DNA of 64,000 nt, from NCBI GenBank assembly GCA_037043015.1, contig CM073327.1:16536727-16600726 (forward strand), in the 5' to 3' direction. The translations under genes and the position numbers were made by a program. A model generated the notes under the pieces. That model ran no database searches, was not told where the DNA came from, and saw only the letters and a list, made by a program, of their open reading frames with translations. Source of the DNA: Bryum argenteum (Eukaryota; Streptophyta; Bryopsida; Bryales; Bryaceae). Shown here piece after piece: positions 52,920-62,725 of this stretch (its first letter is position 1; each line of letters begins with the position of its first letter).

Positions 52920-53440
52920 ATGGTGCAGAGAGTGGTAGCAGCTGCAGCGGTTCTGAGGCTTTTGGTTGTGGCGCAAGTGGTGGCGGCTCGCTACTACCTG
53001 CCCGAAGAAACTTCTTTTGGTCAGCCGTGCGACAACGGGAAGCACAAGTTTCGATGCATTCCACCAAAGAAGACTACAAGTTTAGACGCGAATGACAATT
53101 CTTACGTGATCGGCGACCGCCCTATTGTTCCTATCCTCACAATCGCTCCATGGAAGCTTCACTTGTCCAGGACAATGTTGAGCCGATCGACAACCACCCT
53201 GTTGATTACACGGGATCAGACTGCGGTCCTCCTCTAGGGAAGCACAAGTTCCGGTGCGTTCCACCCATGGACACAAGCTCATTTTTTGTTACAGATATTT
53301 CGGGGAGTGTTGCATATGTGCAAGACAATCTTCCTATCGATTACAATGGATCAGATTGTGGACCTTTAGGTAAGCACAAGTATCGATGTGTTTGGTCCAT
53401 GGATACAAGTGTTGCTTCTTACGGCCCGCCCTTACCTTAG
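52920..53440 (+). CDS. Small secreted protein with three Cys-GKHKFRC repeats, 151 aa, two exons
   Basis: Exon 1 is 52920-53105, the intron 53106-53170 (65 bp, GTGATC...TGTCCAG), exon 2 is 53171-53440. Splicing joins ...DANDNSY to DNVEPIDNHPV in phase; unspliced reading loses the repeats. Residues 1-23 (MVQRVVAAAAVLRLLVVAQV...) form a signal peptide with likely cleavage after VVAA. The mature part has three repeats: QPCDNGKHKFRCIPP, SDCGPPLGKHKFRCVPP and SDCGPLGKHKYRCVWSMDTS. Each has two Cys separated by 8-10 residues with GKHK[FY]RC, separated by Thr/Ser/Asp-rich spacers. Each Cys pair could close a small loop. The family is unknown to me: possibilities are a secreted peptide precursor, a defence peptide or a cell-wall protein. 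A dead partial copy is at 43628. Confidence 0.7.
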
Positions 53441-53916
53441 AGCAAAGCAAAGCAACCTATGGTATATTGCATATTCTAATTGTCGTTTACTATTGACGAA
53501 GTCTTTTGATAGATAGATGTGGCTTTTCATCCTCAATAATAATATGCTCCTTGTTATTAAAGTTTGATCACATTTCAACATCTCTCTGCTTATGGATGAT
53601 TGAGTATCTTCTAAGTGGTAGTATATTTGATTGCTTATTGCATGAATTCACTGTAGAAATGAAGATATGTAGTCGCCATTTTATTTTTTCTATTGTGGCA
53701 AGATGGTGGTTTTGAAAGGAGTAGAAAGCAAAAAGTTTAGGTCAGACAATTGGTCATTAATATGTGGTGACCATTATGAAAGTAGGCAACAAAGTTTGTC
53801 TTGAATAGGTCCTCGAAACACTATGCCAACACCACTTTGACTACCGTAGTTGGCATTACTACCATCTTACAAAACACCTTGTCTATCCTCATCGTGCCTA
53901 TAATTACTTATGAAAA
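53441..53916. other. 3' flank of the peptide gene
   Basis: AATAATAAT words near 53537 may serve for polyadenylation. Otherwise nothing recognised. Confidence 0.45.
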
Positions 53917-54279
53917 AGGCACCACAAGCCTTGGCTTGGTGGTTAGGGCTTAGGCCCCCAATGAGGAGGTCATGGGTTCCATTCCCCATGCCGGCGTGGT
54001 GCTCACCACTATAGTCCACCCAACTATTGTGAGGGGTCTTTGGACCTTGTTGTATGGGTACCTCAAAGCCCTTTGGGGGGATACTATGTCAAGTATCTTC
54101 AAGGCACTAGTAACTAGGCTAGAAACTAGCGTAGTTATAGTGTCCACCCTCGAGAGGGGGAAGTAGTATTGTTCCAATTTCCCCTTGTCCGGTGGCCATC
54201 GGGATATTAGCATTACAAACGGACACTTCATTCACGCTAGCCCCTTAGAAAGGGACCGGATTTTCTATCTATCTCTATC
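53917..54279 (+). mobile_element. tRNA-derived SINE, 363 bp, (CTAT)n tail
   Basis: Flanked by the direct repeat TACTTATGAAAA (53905-53916 and 54280-54291). The 5' part has a polymerase III A-box-like TGGCTTGGTGGTTAGGGC and a B-box-like GGTTCCATTCC about 40 bp downstream, as in tRNA genes. The 3' part (about 54178-54260) holds the module CTTGTCCGGTGG ... CGGACACTTCATTCACG ... GGGACCGG shared with three other copies in this window. It ends with CTATCTATCTCTATCT. No protein is encoded, so it must rely on a LINE in trans. Confidence 0.88.
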
Positions 54280-54291
54280 TACTTATGAAAA

Positions 54292-54767
54292 TTTAACTTT
54301 ACCGTTGACTACCGTATCTTCATCGCTATGGCAAAACCATACCATAATACTGTAGGCTAAATAAGGATTAGCATTGTGGCCAAGAATACAATTTCAATTG
54401 ATCTTTGTGCGAAACTATGAATATGGATGCTCCTCGAAAAAACTCGAAGGCCATTTGAAAAAAAACGCAAATTGTTCACTCACTTGAACTAGGTGATAGT
54501 CTCATAAACCCACGACATGTCAAAATTTCCAGGAGCACCCATTGTGAAAGCTTCAAAAGAACTGCACTCTTACACTTGAATCGTATAAGAGGACCCACAA
54601 AATCCTAACATCAAATCCAAGATGACCTTGCACCTATTCACAAACTCAATGATAAAAAATTCTATGCATCTCGAGGAAGAGAATTTGAAAAGTAAATTTT
54701 ATTTCTCAATCACTTCGATACCGATGAGATCCCATCAATAGGTTCACTTCCAAATACCTCTTCATCA
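54292..54767. other. Intergenic, nothing recognised
   Basis: No gene or terminal repeat seen. Confidence 0.45.
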
Positions 54768-54877
54768 TAGATAGATAGATAAATAGAAAATCCGGTCCTT
54801 TCTAAGGGGCCGGCGTGAATGAAGTGCCCGTTCGTAATGCTAATATCCCGATGGCCACCGGACAAGGGGAAATTGGA
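54768..54877 (-). mobile_element. Short SINE copy (3' module only), 110 bp
   Basis: Flanked by TCTTCATCA (54759-54767 and 54878-54886). On the minus strand it starts CCAATTTCCCCTTGTCCGGT, continues through CGGGATATTAGCATTACGAA, and ends in a (CTAT)n tail. It matches only the last third of the 363-bp SINE. Confidence 0.85.
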
Positions 54878-55088
54878 TCTTCATCACACCAACTATGCCA
54901 TATGAAACAAAATCTGGACTCATTCAAATTTATTTTCTCGACTATTCAAATGAATTGTATACTATCCAAGTTTGTGAAATAACTGAAAATTTATTTTGGG
55001 GATCCGAGTACTTTTATATTCTCGGCATATCTCCCAAATAACATTTCAGTTTTCACATGATATCTTGTCACATGCCCAGTCCAGAACT

Positions 55089-55468
55089 AAGGTAGAATGC
55101 CCTTAAACCGTTCGGCCCCCCTGAAGCGCATGCTAGACTGCCTGTTAAACCGCCCATGGCCTGGACCTTTTTGCACCCACGGCAAAAAAGAATATTCTGA
55201 AATCTGAGGGTTCATAGTGACTTGATCTGGAATCTTTTTGCTACATGCGTGACCCGCCACAAAGGAGAGTCTACTGAGCGGTTTAAGGTCATGTACACTT
55301 TTGACTTCAAAAATTTGTGGTAAATTCATCTTTTGCTATTTAATTCTGGAAATTTTTGCATTCACTCTCCCTCTTGTTTCTCCATCGAAGAAAAATTACA
55401 AACAATACACACGATGTCCACAACCATGCTGAATCTCTTATTTGAGCGGTTTAAGGGCATTCTACCTT
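55089..55468. mobile_element. MITE with perfect 22-bp inverted repeats, 380 bp
   Basis: The left end starts AAGGTAGAATGCCCTTAAAC (55089-55110) and the right end 55447-55468 is its exact reverse complement. It is flanked by ACT on both sides, which may be a 3-bp target duplication. No coding capacity. The interior contains a further GAGCGGTTTAAGG match to the terminus near 55276. Confidence 0.8.
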
Positions 55469-55503
55469 ACTTCAATACGCCCATGCATTTGCTTACTAAC
55501 ACA

Positions 55504-55612
55504 GATAGATAGATAGATAAAAACTCCGGTCCTTTTTCTGGGCCGGCGTGATTAGAGTGTCTGTTCGTCAAGCCAGTGTCCTAATGCCCACCGGACAAGA
55601 GGACTCTGGTAA
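55504..55612 (-). mobile_element. Short SINE copy (3' module only), 109 bp
   Basis: Flanked by TTACTAACACA (55493-55503 and 55613-55623). The minus strand reads CTCTTGTCCGGTGGGCATTA ... GACACTCTAATCACGCCGGCC ending in a (CTAT)n tail. Its 5' end falls within a few bases of the same point as the copy at 54768. Confidence 0.85.
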
Positions 55613-55922
55613 TTACTAACACACTCTCTCTACTGCCCTCCCACTGGGCACTGTCTTTGATTGCTTGACTCTGTGGTCACTTCCAATGGACAGCTTGTCA
55701 TCGAATGGTGCTGACCATATCCATAAATTGTATATTGGTGCCTATGGCAACATAGTGGTAGGAGTCCCTCCTTGCTCATGCATGGAGGCCTGGTGACAAT
55801 TGTGAAATCAATATAGTATGAGGATATATTTTATCTTTTGAAAAAGAACAAATGAATTCTCAATGTTTGAGTCCATAAAATTGATTTCTCTTTTAAAACA
55901 AAAGTGGTACACTTCTCAAAAT

Positions 55923-57008
55923 TTAATTGCTAAGTGGAGCTCTACATAATGGACATCTCATTGTCATGTACATCCATTTTTGCATGCAATCGGGATGAAA
56001 TTCATGTCTACATTCTAACATCAATACGTTGTCTCCTATTTCAAAATCGCATAGACATATAGAACATGTTTCGTTTTTGCAATCAATCCCCGTGTATGTA
56101 TATTGTTGAAAATTTTCGATAGATGGAAGAATGAGGTTTTTGTAGTCATATATGTTTTCTTCATCTTCCACTTCATCATCCAAAGCCCATGCCAAAGCCC
56201 ATGCGGGATAATCGTTCAAATTGAGACTTTCCTCGTCGGAATACCTATCTTCCTCATCAAAAGTAGCCGTATAATTGGCATTGTTCCCATCGTAATTCGC
56301 GGAAGAATTGTCATTGTTGGAAGCAATCTGACGTTCTAGATCAATGAATTCATTATAAGACCCTCTTGTATAAGGGACTCCGTCGCAAGGCATTTCAGTC
56401 ATTGAAAAATATTTAAGATTGTTGTCCATATCAAAGAAACCCAAAGGGTCACCAATACGGTGTGTTCTCAAATTCCGATCATGAAGAAGATATCGTTCTA
56501 TCGACTTGGGATTATGATGATAATAAAAATCAATTTTTGTTGCATCATCTTGGTCATGGTTGTTGGAGGGAATGGGATGATTTGGAACTTCAGAAACTGG
56601 TTTAAAAAAGTGGTTCAAAGTAAACCAAATGTAGTAGAAGTCTTTCAGACGTTCTTCCATATCTTCGTTAGAGTGTTCCTCGTTTAAGTGGGATTGCGCA
56701 AAGGATGTCAAGGTTTCAAATTGTTTCTCCAATTGTTGAGCAGCTAACTCCATGGCATGCATAAAATTGTCTTGGTTAAAGAACATAGTTGGTATTTTAA
56801 GCACGATATGTGAGTGAAGGACCCAATTGAAAATTTCCACCACAGTCTCGCCGTTTCCTTCACTATAATCCCAACCTAAATTTTTACTAGCAACGTCAAA
56901 TGGAGTCGGTGTTACGAGTGTCTTCGGTACCACTAATGGATTATAGAAAACACCTACACTAATTCTCTCGGGAGTCCTCCTTGAATTCTCAGTCATATTT
57001 GGATCCAT
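55923..57008 (-). CDS. RING-H2 finger protein, probable E3 ubiquitin ligase, 361 aa, intronless
   Basis: Start at the ATG of MDPNMTENSRRTPER; an in-frame TTG 11 codons upstream is not a plausible start. The C-terminus has a complete RING-H2 domain: CSICLCDFEIGD, LECRHEFHPDCMQKW, RCPLCRAPLSN (C3H2C3 ligand order), with the Trp typical of E2-binding faces. The first 300 residues carry acidic Asn/Asp-rich low-complexity parts (SNNDNSSANYDGNNANYTA) and no membrane segment. A TATA box lies about 115 bp upstream. This is a soluble ATL/BTL-unlike protein whose substrate cannot be guessed. The codon context is AT-rich like the surroundings. It could be a retrocopy, as it has no introns, but no poly(A) or duplication is seen. 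Confidence 0.85.
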   Translation of the reverse strand: MDPNMTENSRRTPERISVGVFYNPLVVPKTLVTPTPFDVASKNLGWDYSEGNGETVVEIFNWVLHSHIVLKIPTMFFNQDNFMHAMELAAQQLEKQFETLTSFAQSHLNEEHSNEDMEERLKDFYYIWFTLNHFFKPVSEVPNHPIPSNNHDQDDATKIDFYYHHNPKSIERYLLHDRNLRTHRIGDPLGFFDMDNNLKYFSMTEMPCDGVPYTRGSYNEFIDLERQIASNNDNSSANYDGNNANYTATFDEEDRYSDEESLNLNDYPAWALAWALDDEVEDEENIYDYKNLILPSIENFQQYTYTGIDCKNETCSICLCDFEIGDNVLMLECRHEFHPDCMQKWMYMTMRCPLCRAPLSN

Positions 57009-57130
57009 AATGGCAAATGGGTCATGCGAAAAAATATTCAAAACTCTTCTTGTTTAAAATTGATGCCAACTAGATAGAAAAGGATGAAAAAATATAAACA
57101 ACAAAGAAATATGCTCTCCATTTATATATA
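57009..57130 (-). promoter_or_regulatory. Core promoter of the RING-H2 gene
   Basis: On the minus strand, TTATTATATATAAATGG places a canonical TATA box at 57130-57121. That predicts a start of transcription near 57090 and a leader of about 80 bases before the ATG at 57008. Confidence 0.55.
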
Positions 57131-57623
57131 ATAAATAATCATCTTTTACTTTGAAAAGTAAAAGAAAGCATTGGTCTCACTTTTAAGTTGTAAGACTATG
57201 ATACTATGGATGAATGTAGATTCATCCAAACCATAAATTGTTTCTAGCTTCTCTTCAATAAAATGTAAAAGATTGAAGTTAAAGTAGTAGGGGTGCCTTG
57301 AACTTTCTACCCCAGTACAGTTTTTACTGTCAATCGGACTGTGGGCTTATTAGAAGGTGAAGCTATTTAGAATTAACCATACATTTTCAAGAGAGCAGGA
57401 GGCCAACCGTAGCCTAAGAAATGGAGATTATAAAACTTGTCTCAAATGAATCTAATACAAGTGGTTGAACGGCAGGGGCCCAAAATTGCTTCAATCTTTT
57501 CTTACAAATAGCCCATGATTCATTTTAACAACATGATGTAAAGCTTTGATATTTATGCAATTAATCAGTGATTACATGATTTACATCTTAGTTACAATAT
57601 ACTTAATAGTGGTTTGTTATTAG
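57131..57623. other. Intergenic, nothing recognised
   Basis: Upstream region of the RING-H2 gene. No repeats or genes seen. Confidence 0.45.
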
Positions 57624-57891
57624 TTAACCCCTAAAGATCCTTGATACAAAATTGTCTAAATCATCAAAAAGAACCTTCTTCTACTTCAGGGCCAAAGAAA
57701 CTCAATCTAAGCATTAATTAGAAGATCCAACCGTAGGATCTTGAAGCTAACTTGACCCTTTACTGTAGAAACAAATTTGAACCGTTAATTTTTTTCCAAT
57801 TTTGAGATTATAATGGTCAAAGTTGGCTGAAACTTTTCCCTGCGGAAATTCCAAAAAGCCATTTCGGCTTTCTTGGATCTTTAGGGGTTAA
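57624..57891. mobile_element. TTAA/CCC-ended MITE, 'GATCC' subfamily, 268 bp
   Basis: The left end TTAACCCCTAAAGATCCTTG and right end CTTGGATCTTTAGGGGTTAA are inverted over about 17 bp and carry TTAA on both sides. The interior matches the element at 1269-1528 in the same orientation. No coding capacity. Confidence 0.88.
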
Positions 57892-58354
57892 GCAAATAGT
57901 GTTACAAGCATTTGAAGCCCCATATTTCATTAACTTAATATTATCTCTTACTGTTAGTAAATGGAAATAAAAACTAATTAGATTTGATTTGGAACCCAAC
58001 CCAACAAGCAAACAGATAGTTACAGTCAACATTAGACTTTCAATTGGATGAAGGGGTCATTCAATGAAATATGATTGATGAGATTGAAGAATGTATTCTA
58101 ACAGTTTGTGGAAATGAATGAAAGTTTGATGAAAGGAATGATGAGACTTTGAGGAGATCAACGAAACTTTGATGAAATGAATGAGACTCTGCTGAAACTT
58201 ACTCAAGGAATTAAAATAAAAGTATTTTGATGAAATTGATGAAAATAATGTCATTATTGAGACTCATGTAAATTCAGTGGTGTTAGAAGTTTGAATGAAA
58301 TTGAGAAACTATATTTGATTTGTTGAAAGATTTGAAGTCATCCTTAAGTTTGTG

Positions 58355-58935
58355 CAAATTTTATGAGCAATTGCAAACCTGGGTATCAATTTGAAAGTAA
58401 CTTTTATTATCTGTATTTAAGTAGAATGAATGTTAACTTTTAATCAGAAATTCCTCAAAGATAACCGGTTTCTGAAATTTGTGCATCTTAATTTTTAGAG
58501 AGACTAAGTAATTTGGACAAAGATAATAAAGCTTCTATTAGACGTCTTTACCCCCATTCAATACTTCAATTAATTTGAGAAATTCATTTGAGGAATAATA
58601 ATTGATTTGTTGAAACTATTTGAACCTTAAGTTTCAATTGATGAAACTCACAAAAGTTTAATTTGATGAGAATGATCTAGAATGCTGGTAAATCACCGAT
58701 TATGCAATTTTTATGAGCAATTGCAAACCTGGTTAATTTGAAAGTAACTTTTATGTGTAAGTAGATTGAATGAATGTTGCTTTCAGAAATTCATCAAAGT
58801 AAAAGTCTACTATGAAAGTTTGTGCATCTTAATTTTTAGAGATTGAGAGTAATTTGGACAAAGTTAATAAAGCTTTTATTGGACATTTCTACCCCTGCCA
58901 TTCAATGCTTCATATGATCGTGTATTAGTGTTCAG
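58355..58935. repeat. Direct duplication of ~210 bp, spaced ~350 bp
   Basis: The block GAGCAATTGCAAACCTGG ... GTAATTTGGACAAAG ... TTCAATxCTTC occurs at about 58362-58570 and again at about 58711-58915 with roughly 85-90 percent similarity by eye. Upstream (58045-58260) is a degenerate stretch rich in ATGAA and TGATGAAA. No gene. Confidence 0.75.
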
Positions 58936-59447
58936 ATGTTTTAGGAAGCAAAAATACTACCAAGGCCCTCTATGCACTGGAGACTAGTGTATGGTTCACT
59001 AGTGGATGGTTCGAATTCTTTGCAGGGGTTCCTTGCTGGAGTGTCTTCGTAGCCTAGGAGCTAGGCAAGAGTAGCCTCATAATCTTACCTTGATAGTATA
59101 AAATTATCAAAAACTGTTGTGAGCAAGAAGAAAGAGGAAGCAATATATAACTAGTATTGAAAGATCTCCATTGAACCTGTATATGGTTCACATATATATA
59201 CCCCAGTTAGGGTAGTAATTTTAGATACTTTTCCTTTAGACTTTTACTTAACTCGAACTAACCAAAGAGTAAGATCTAAGTAAGAGGTTCTAGAAGGTTC
59301 CGAGGTCGCTCATCACAACACTCCTCCTCGACTGAGGAACACTTCACAACACTCCCCCTCGAACGACGATCTTCCTCGTTAAAAACACTTCACGATGTTT
59401 TGAAGTGAAAAGAGTAAAGTCATCGTTTGCTATTAATATACACTAAC

Positions 59448-60110
59448 TTAACAGCTGCTATGCTTCATTTTGACTACCATCACAAATGTTGATAACACTG
59501 CTTCATAGAACGCGTTGTGAAACGCTAGAAGTTCTCCTTCCACCAGCTTGTCTATGTTTTCCTTATCCTCCTCGCAAAGGCAATAGGCGTCCTCTTCAAT
59601 CTTGTTCCAGCCAATCATCGATGCTAAAATTAGGATGATGTTCGCCATGTTGAAATTCTTCTGTAACTTCCTCCTAGTTTGCTCTCATGTGCATAACAAT
59701 TGATTGAGAGAGGAGATCGGAATCTCATAGAGGCCGTTAGCTCCACAGTGTGCAGTAGCGAGGTAAAGCAGCGCTCCGACCACAGCGAGGTACTTTTGCT
59801 CATCCTTCTCATTCTCCTCCTCCTCGCAAGGTCGGTACGGGTCGTCTCTCGTGCTGCTCCTCCCGATCATTGGTGCCGAAAGGGAATTGGCGTTGGACAT
59901 GTTAAATGCCTTGAGGAACTTCTTGGTGTAAGTGTCCTGGTGGAGAAGAATACTCCCGTCGGGAAGATGGCATACCTGAAGTCCAAGACAAAACGTAGTG
60001 CGGCCAAGGAGTTTCATCTCGAACTCAGTAGTGAGAAGCTCCTCAACCTCGGTGCACAATGCGTCAGTACCCACCAAATTGAGGTCATCTACATAAACTG
60101 CGAGGATAAC
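59448..60110 (-). pseudogene. Copia reverse transcriptase fragments (two diverged copies)
   Basis: Minus strand 60110-59685: the catalytic box AVYVDDLNLVG, then EFEMKLLGRTTFCLGLQV, GSILLHQDTYTKKFLKAFNM, PMIGRSSTRDDPYRP and YLAVVGALLYLATA, the thumb and connection region of Copia pol. A diverged second copy of the end of that block follows at about 59660-59448 (FNMANIILILASMIGW, LCEEDKENIDKLVE). The interior therefore contains a tandem duplication besides deletions. Confidence 0.85.
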
Positions 60111-60339
60111 AAAGACAGAATCTCAACAAAGCACAAAGATGCAAGGTAAGGCATCGCGGCATGTGAAGCCTTGATGAGTATGGAACCTCCCAAGGTGATG
60201 ATATCAGGCGCGCCCCAAGGCATCAACAAGTACCATGAGATTGCAGGAGCGCCTATGCGCTACCACTGCTGAACAAGCGAGTCTCATTGTTGTTCATTTT
60301 ATCGCTACTACTGCTCTACAGGAGCGTCTTATGCCACAA

Positions 60340-60753
60340 CTAGGCCTTCGGAAGCACCGCCAAATTACATTCCCTTGGCGCGTCCGCCATGATGGATAAT
60401 GCGTAAAGGCCAGTCGGTCCCGGTATCACTCTAGTCAGAACTCGCTTATCTTTGCGCAGTTCAATGGCATCATCATAATCATCGCCTTCCCCGTCCACAG
60501 TGGAAGCGTGAATGCCATTTGCACGTAGATCCCGGTAGCTGATCATGCTCCGGGGTGCATCAGGAGCATACATAGTTCTCTCAATACTGAGGGGGAATCC
60601 CCCGGGCAGAACCACTCTTGCCCGGCCCTCTCGAAACTTCAAGTTTCGCCTTCCGGTAATCATGACAAGGTCACAATTCAACCAGGTATCACTCGTGGAA
60701 TTAAAATTCCTGCTTCCCTTCATTGGGGCATCCTTCCAATATGGGCAGGGCAT
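60340..60753 (-). pseudogene. Copia gag-protease/pre-integrase fragment
   Basis: A minus-strand frame with STSDTWLNCDLVMI, YAPDAPRSMISYRDLRANG and TGLYALSIM resembles the region between the protease and integrase of plant Copia polyproteins. It stops before the integrase zinc finger. It is separated from the reverse transcriptase remnant by only about 230 bp, so most of the integrase has been deleted. Confidence 0.75.
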
Positions 60754-61789
60754 AGGCTAGTTACTTCTTCCATATCGGTGGCGAGGATTGACGTCCCTGT
60801 AGAAGTCGCGGCGGTCGCTGTGACAGTACATGTCGTGGCGCCTGGTATTGGTGTTTCCTCCTTTGAATCTTCGAGTGTGTTATCTCTTAGTTGATATCAT
60901 TTTTCGTACCTGAACACACATAGCAAGAAACTAGGTACTTCTTTATAGTTAGGCCATATAAGTATATAACTAATTTAATAATAAGGTTTCTACTTGCATG
61001 TAAAGTATAGTGCATCATAAGCATATAATAGAATAATAATAATATAAAAATGAAGGTGAGAAATTCAAGCCTGATTGAAACTCTATCATGCATGCGTTGT
61101 GCAATGATGTCCTCTGGTCTTTGTACCCTATGCAAGCTCTCTCCAAAAATTGTAGAAAAGCAAAAAGAAAACTAAAATCAAACTCTCGGCTGGTAAAGTC
61201 ACGTGTTGATAACGTGTTGTGAGCAAGAAGAAAGAGGAAGCAATATATAACTAGTATTGAAAGATCTCCATTGAACCTGTATATGGTTCACATATATATA
61301 CCCCAGTTAGGGTAGTAATTTTAGATACTTTTCCTTTAGACTTTTACTTAACTCGAACTAACCAAAGAGTAAGATCTAAGTAAGAGGTTCTAGAAGGTTC
61401 CGAGGTCGCTCATCACAACAAAAACATCGTCGGGCCCTCTGGTGCCCTAGTTCCTAGTGTATTAACTTGCAATTGATTAATACATTATTTGTTTCCAAAA
61501 AAATTAGGAAGCCAAAATACTACCAAGGCCATATGAAGCGTTATAAATCACAAAGAAAACTAAACCCACCAACCTCTTTACTCTATATTTTAATTTTAGA
61601 CATAGTAACCATCTGAAATTTCAAAACTCAACTGAAAATAGTTCCAATCAACTAAAAATAGTTCCAATTAACTAAAAATTGTTCCTTTGGACTACAGGAG
61701 TGTGCAAGCATGTAATACTGTTGACTTGTTCTTGTTTACTGCAAATCCCAAAATCAAAAAAACATCTGAAATACTCCAATACACTAGTA

Positions 61790-62725
61790 TTAACCCCTAA
61801 AGATCCAAGAGGACCAAATCGCGCTTTTGCTATTTTGGGCTGCCTAAATGAAGGGGTTAGGATCAATATTTTTGCCTAAGATTTTTATTGGATGTCCCCT
61901 ATACTACAAGGTGTATGTGGGAAAATTTGCAAAGTCAAACTCCACTTTTGGAGTTTTGGAACGCAAATTATTGTTTTTAGCTTTGGGACAGGCAGAAAAT
62001 AACTTTTTTATTTCAACTTTTTTCTGAGATTTTGAAAAAATAATCTTTTCTTGACTGATTTCATACTTAGTTTTCCAAGTGACCCAAGTCAAAACTTTTA
62101 CCAATTCTACAAGGGCACCCTTCAAAACATTACAAGAACTAGATCCAAAGTTTTTGTAATATTACAATTTTTTCTTTCGAAATTTGCTAAAATTTGAGAT
62201 TTAGGAATTTTTTGAATTTATTTTTTCTCAAAATTCACAAACTCATGAAGGCACCTACTCACCATCCATTTTCCCCCTAAACCAAATACAATAAATGTGG
62301 TGCATGTATTACCAAATCCTTGAATTCTACCTTCCTCTAGTAAATAAATTGCATGAAGGTTCAAAAAGCCAAATGAGTGTCTAAAATTTTGTATGGTAAT
62401 GCTCAACTTAGTTATCTACATGAAAAAAAATATAATCAAGATGTTTGAGGTATTAAGCATCACGTTATCCTTTGCACAAAGTAGACTATGTCTGCTGATA
62501 AAAAAGTTTGCATCAATTTGAATGCTATGATCTTACAAATGACAAAGATCCAACGGTTGAAGTTTTGAACACTAGCTGTGATGGTAGTTATCTTTAAGAT
62601 CCTACGTTTGAAAATTTTAAAAAAAAAAATTAAAAAAATCTCATGCTCCAAAGTTTACATGGTGGTATGAAATCGCAATTTTGGAGTTTGGAGCTCTCAA
62701 AACACCATGGTCGTTTAAGGGTTAA
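61790..62725. mobile_element. TTAA/CCC-ended element with two different subfamily ends, 936 bp
   Basis: The left end TTAACCCCTAAAGATCCAAG is of the 'GATCC' type; the right end GGTCGTTTAAGGGTTAA is closer to the 'ACGCCC' type. TTAA is present on both sides. No coding frame of note. Either a natural family with unequal ends or two elements fused. Confidence 0.65.

Larger units (their letters stand above)
59115..61420 (-). mobile_element. Internally deleted Copia retrotransposon with identical 206-bp LTRs
   Basis: LTRs 59115-59320 and 61215-61420 are identical base for base, start TGTTGTGAGC and end CATCACAACA, with the duplication AAAAC outside (59110-59114 and 61421-61425). On the minus strand, the purine tract GAGGAGGAG adjoins the 3' LTR. 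The 1.9-kb interior holds only damaged fragments of the pre-integrase region and reverse transcriptase. Integrase and most of pol are missing. Identical LTRs imply recent insertion, so a deleted copy probably moved using proteins from another element. Confidence 0.92.
58968..61503 (+). mobile_element. SINE-like retroposon (~220 bp) split by a Copia insertion
   Basis: A 27-bp direct repeat with one mismatch, beginning TTAGGAAGC and ending CTACCAAGGCC, lies at 58941-58967 and 61504-61530. Inside it, after removing the Copia element and its AAAAC duplication, remain about 225 bp ending in AAAAAAA. A B-box-like GGTTCGAATTC lies at about 59010. That fits a tRNA-derived SINE with a long target duplication. 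It is unrelated in sequence to the 363-bp SINE. Confidence 0.6.

Noticed and set aside
53082-53282. Minus-strand frame antisense to the secreted-peptide gene
   Set aside because: The plus strand has a signal peptide, repeats and a dead paralogue; the antisense frame has none.
59700-60149. Plus-strand 149-residue frame inside the Copia element
   Set aside because: Antisense to the reverse transcriptase remnant with YVDD on the minus strand.
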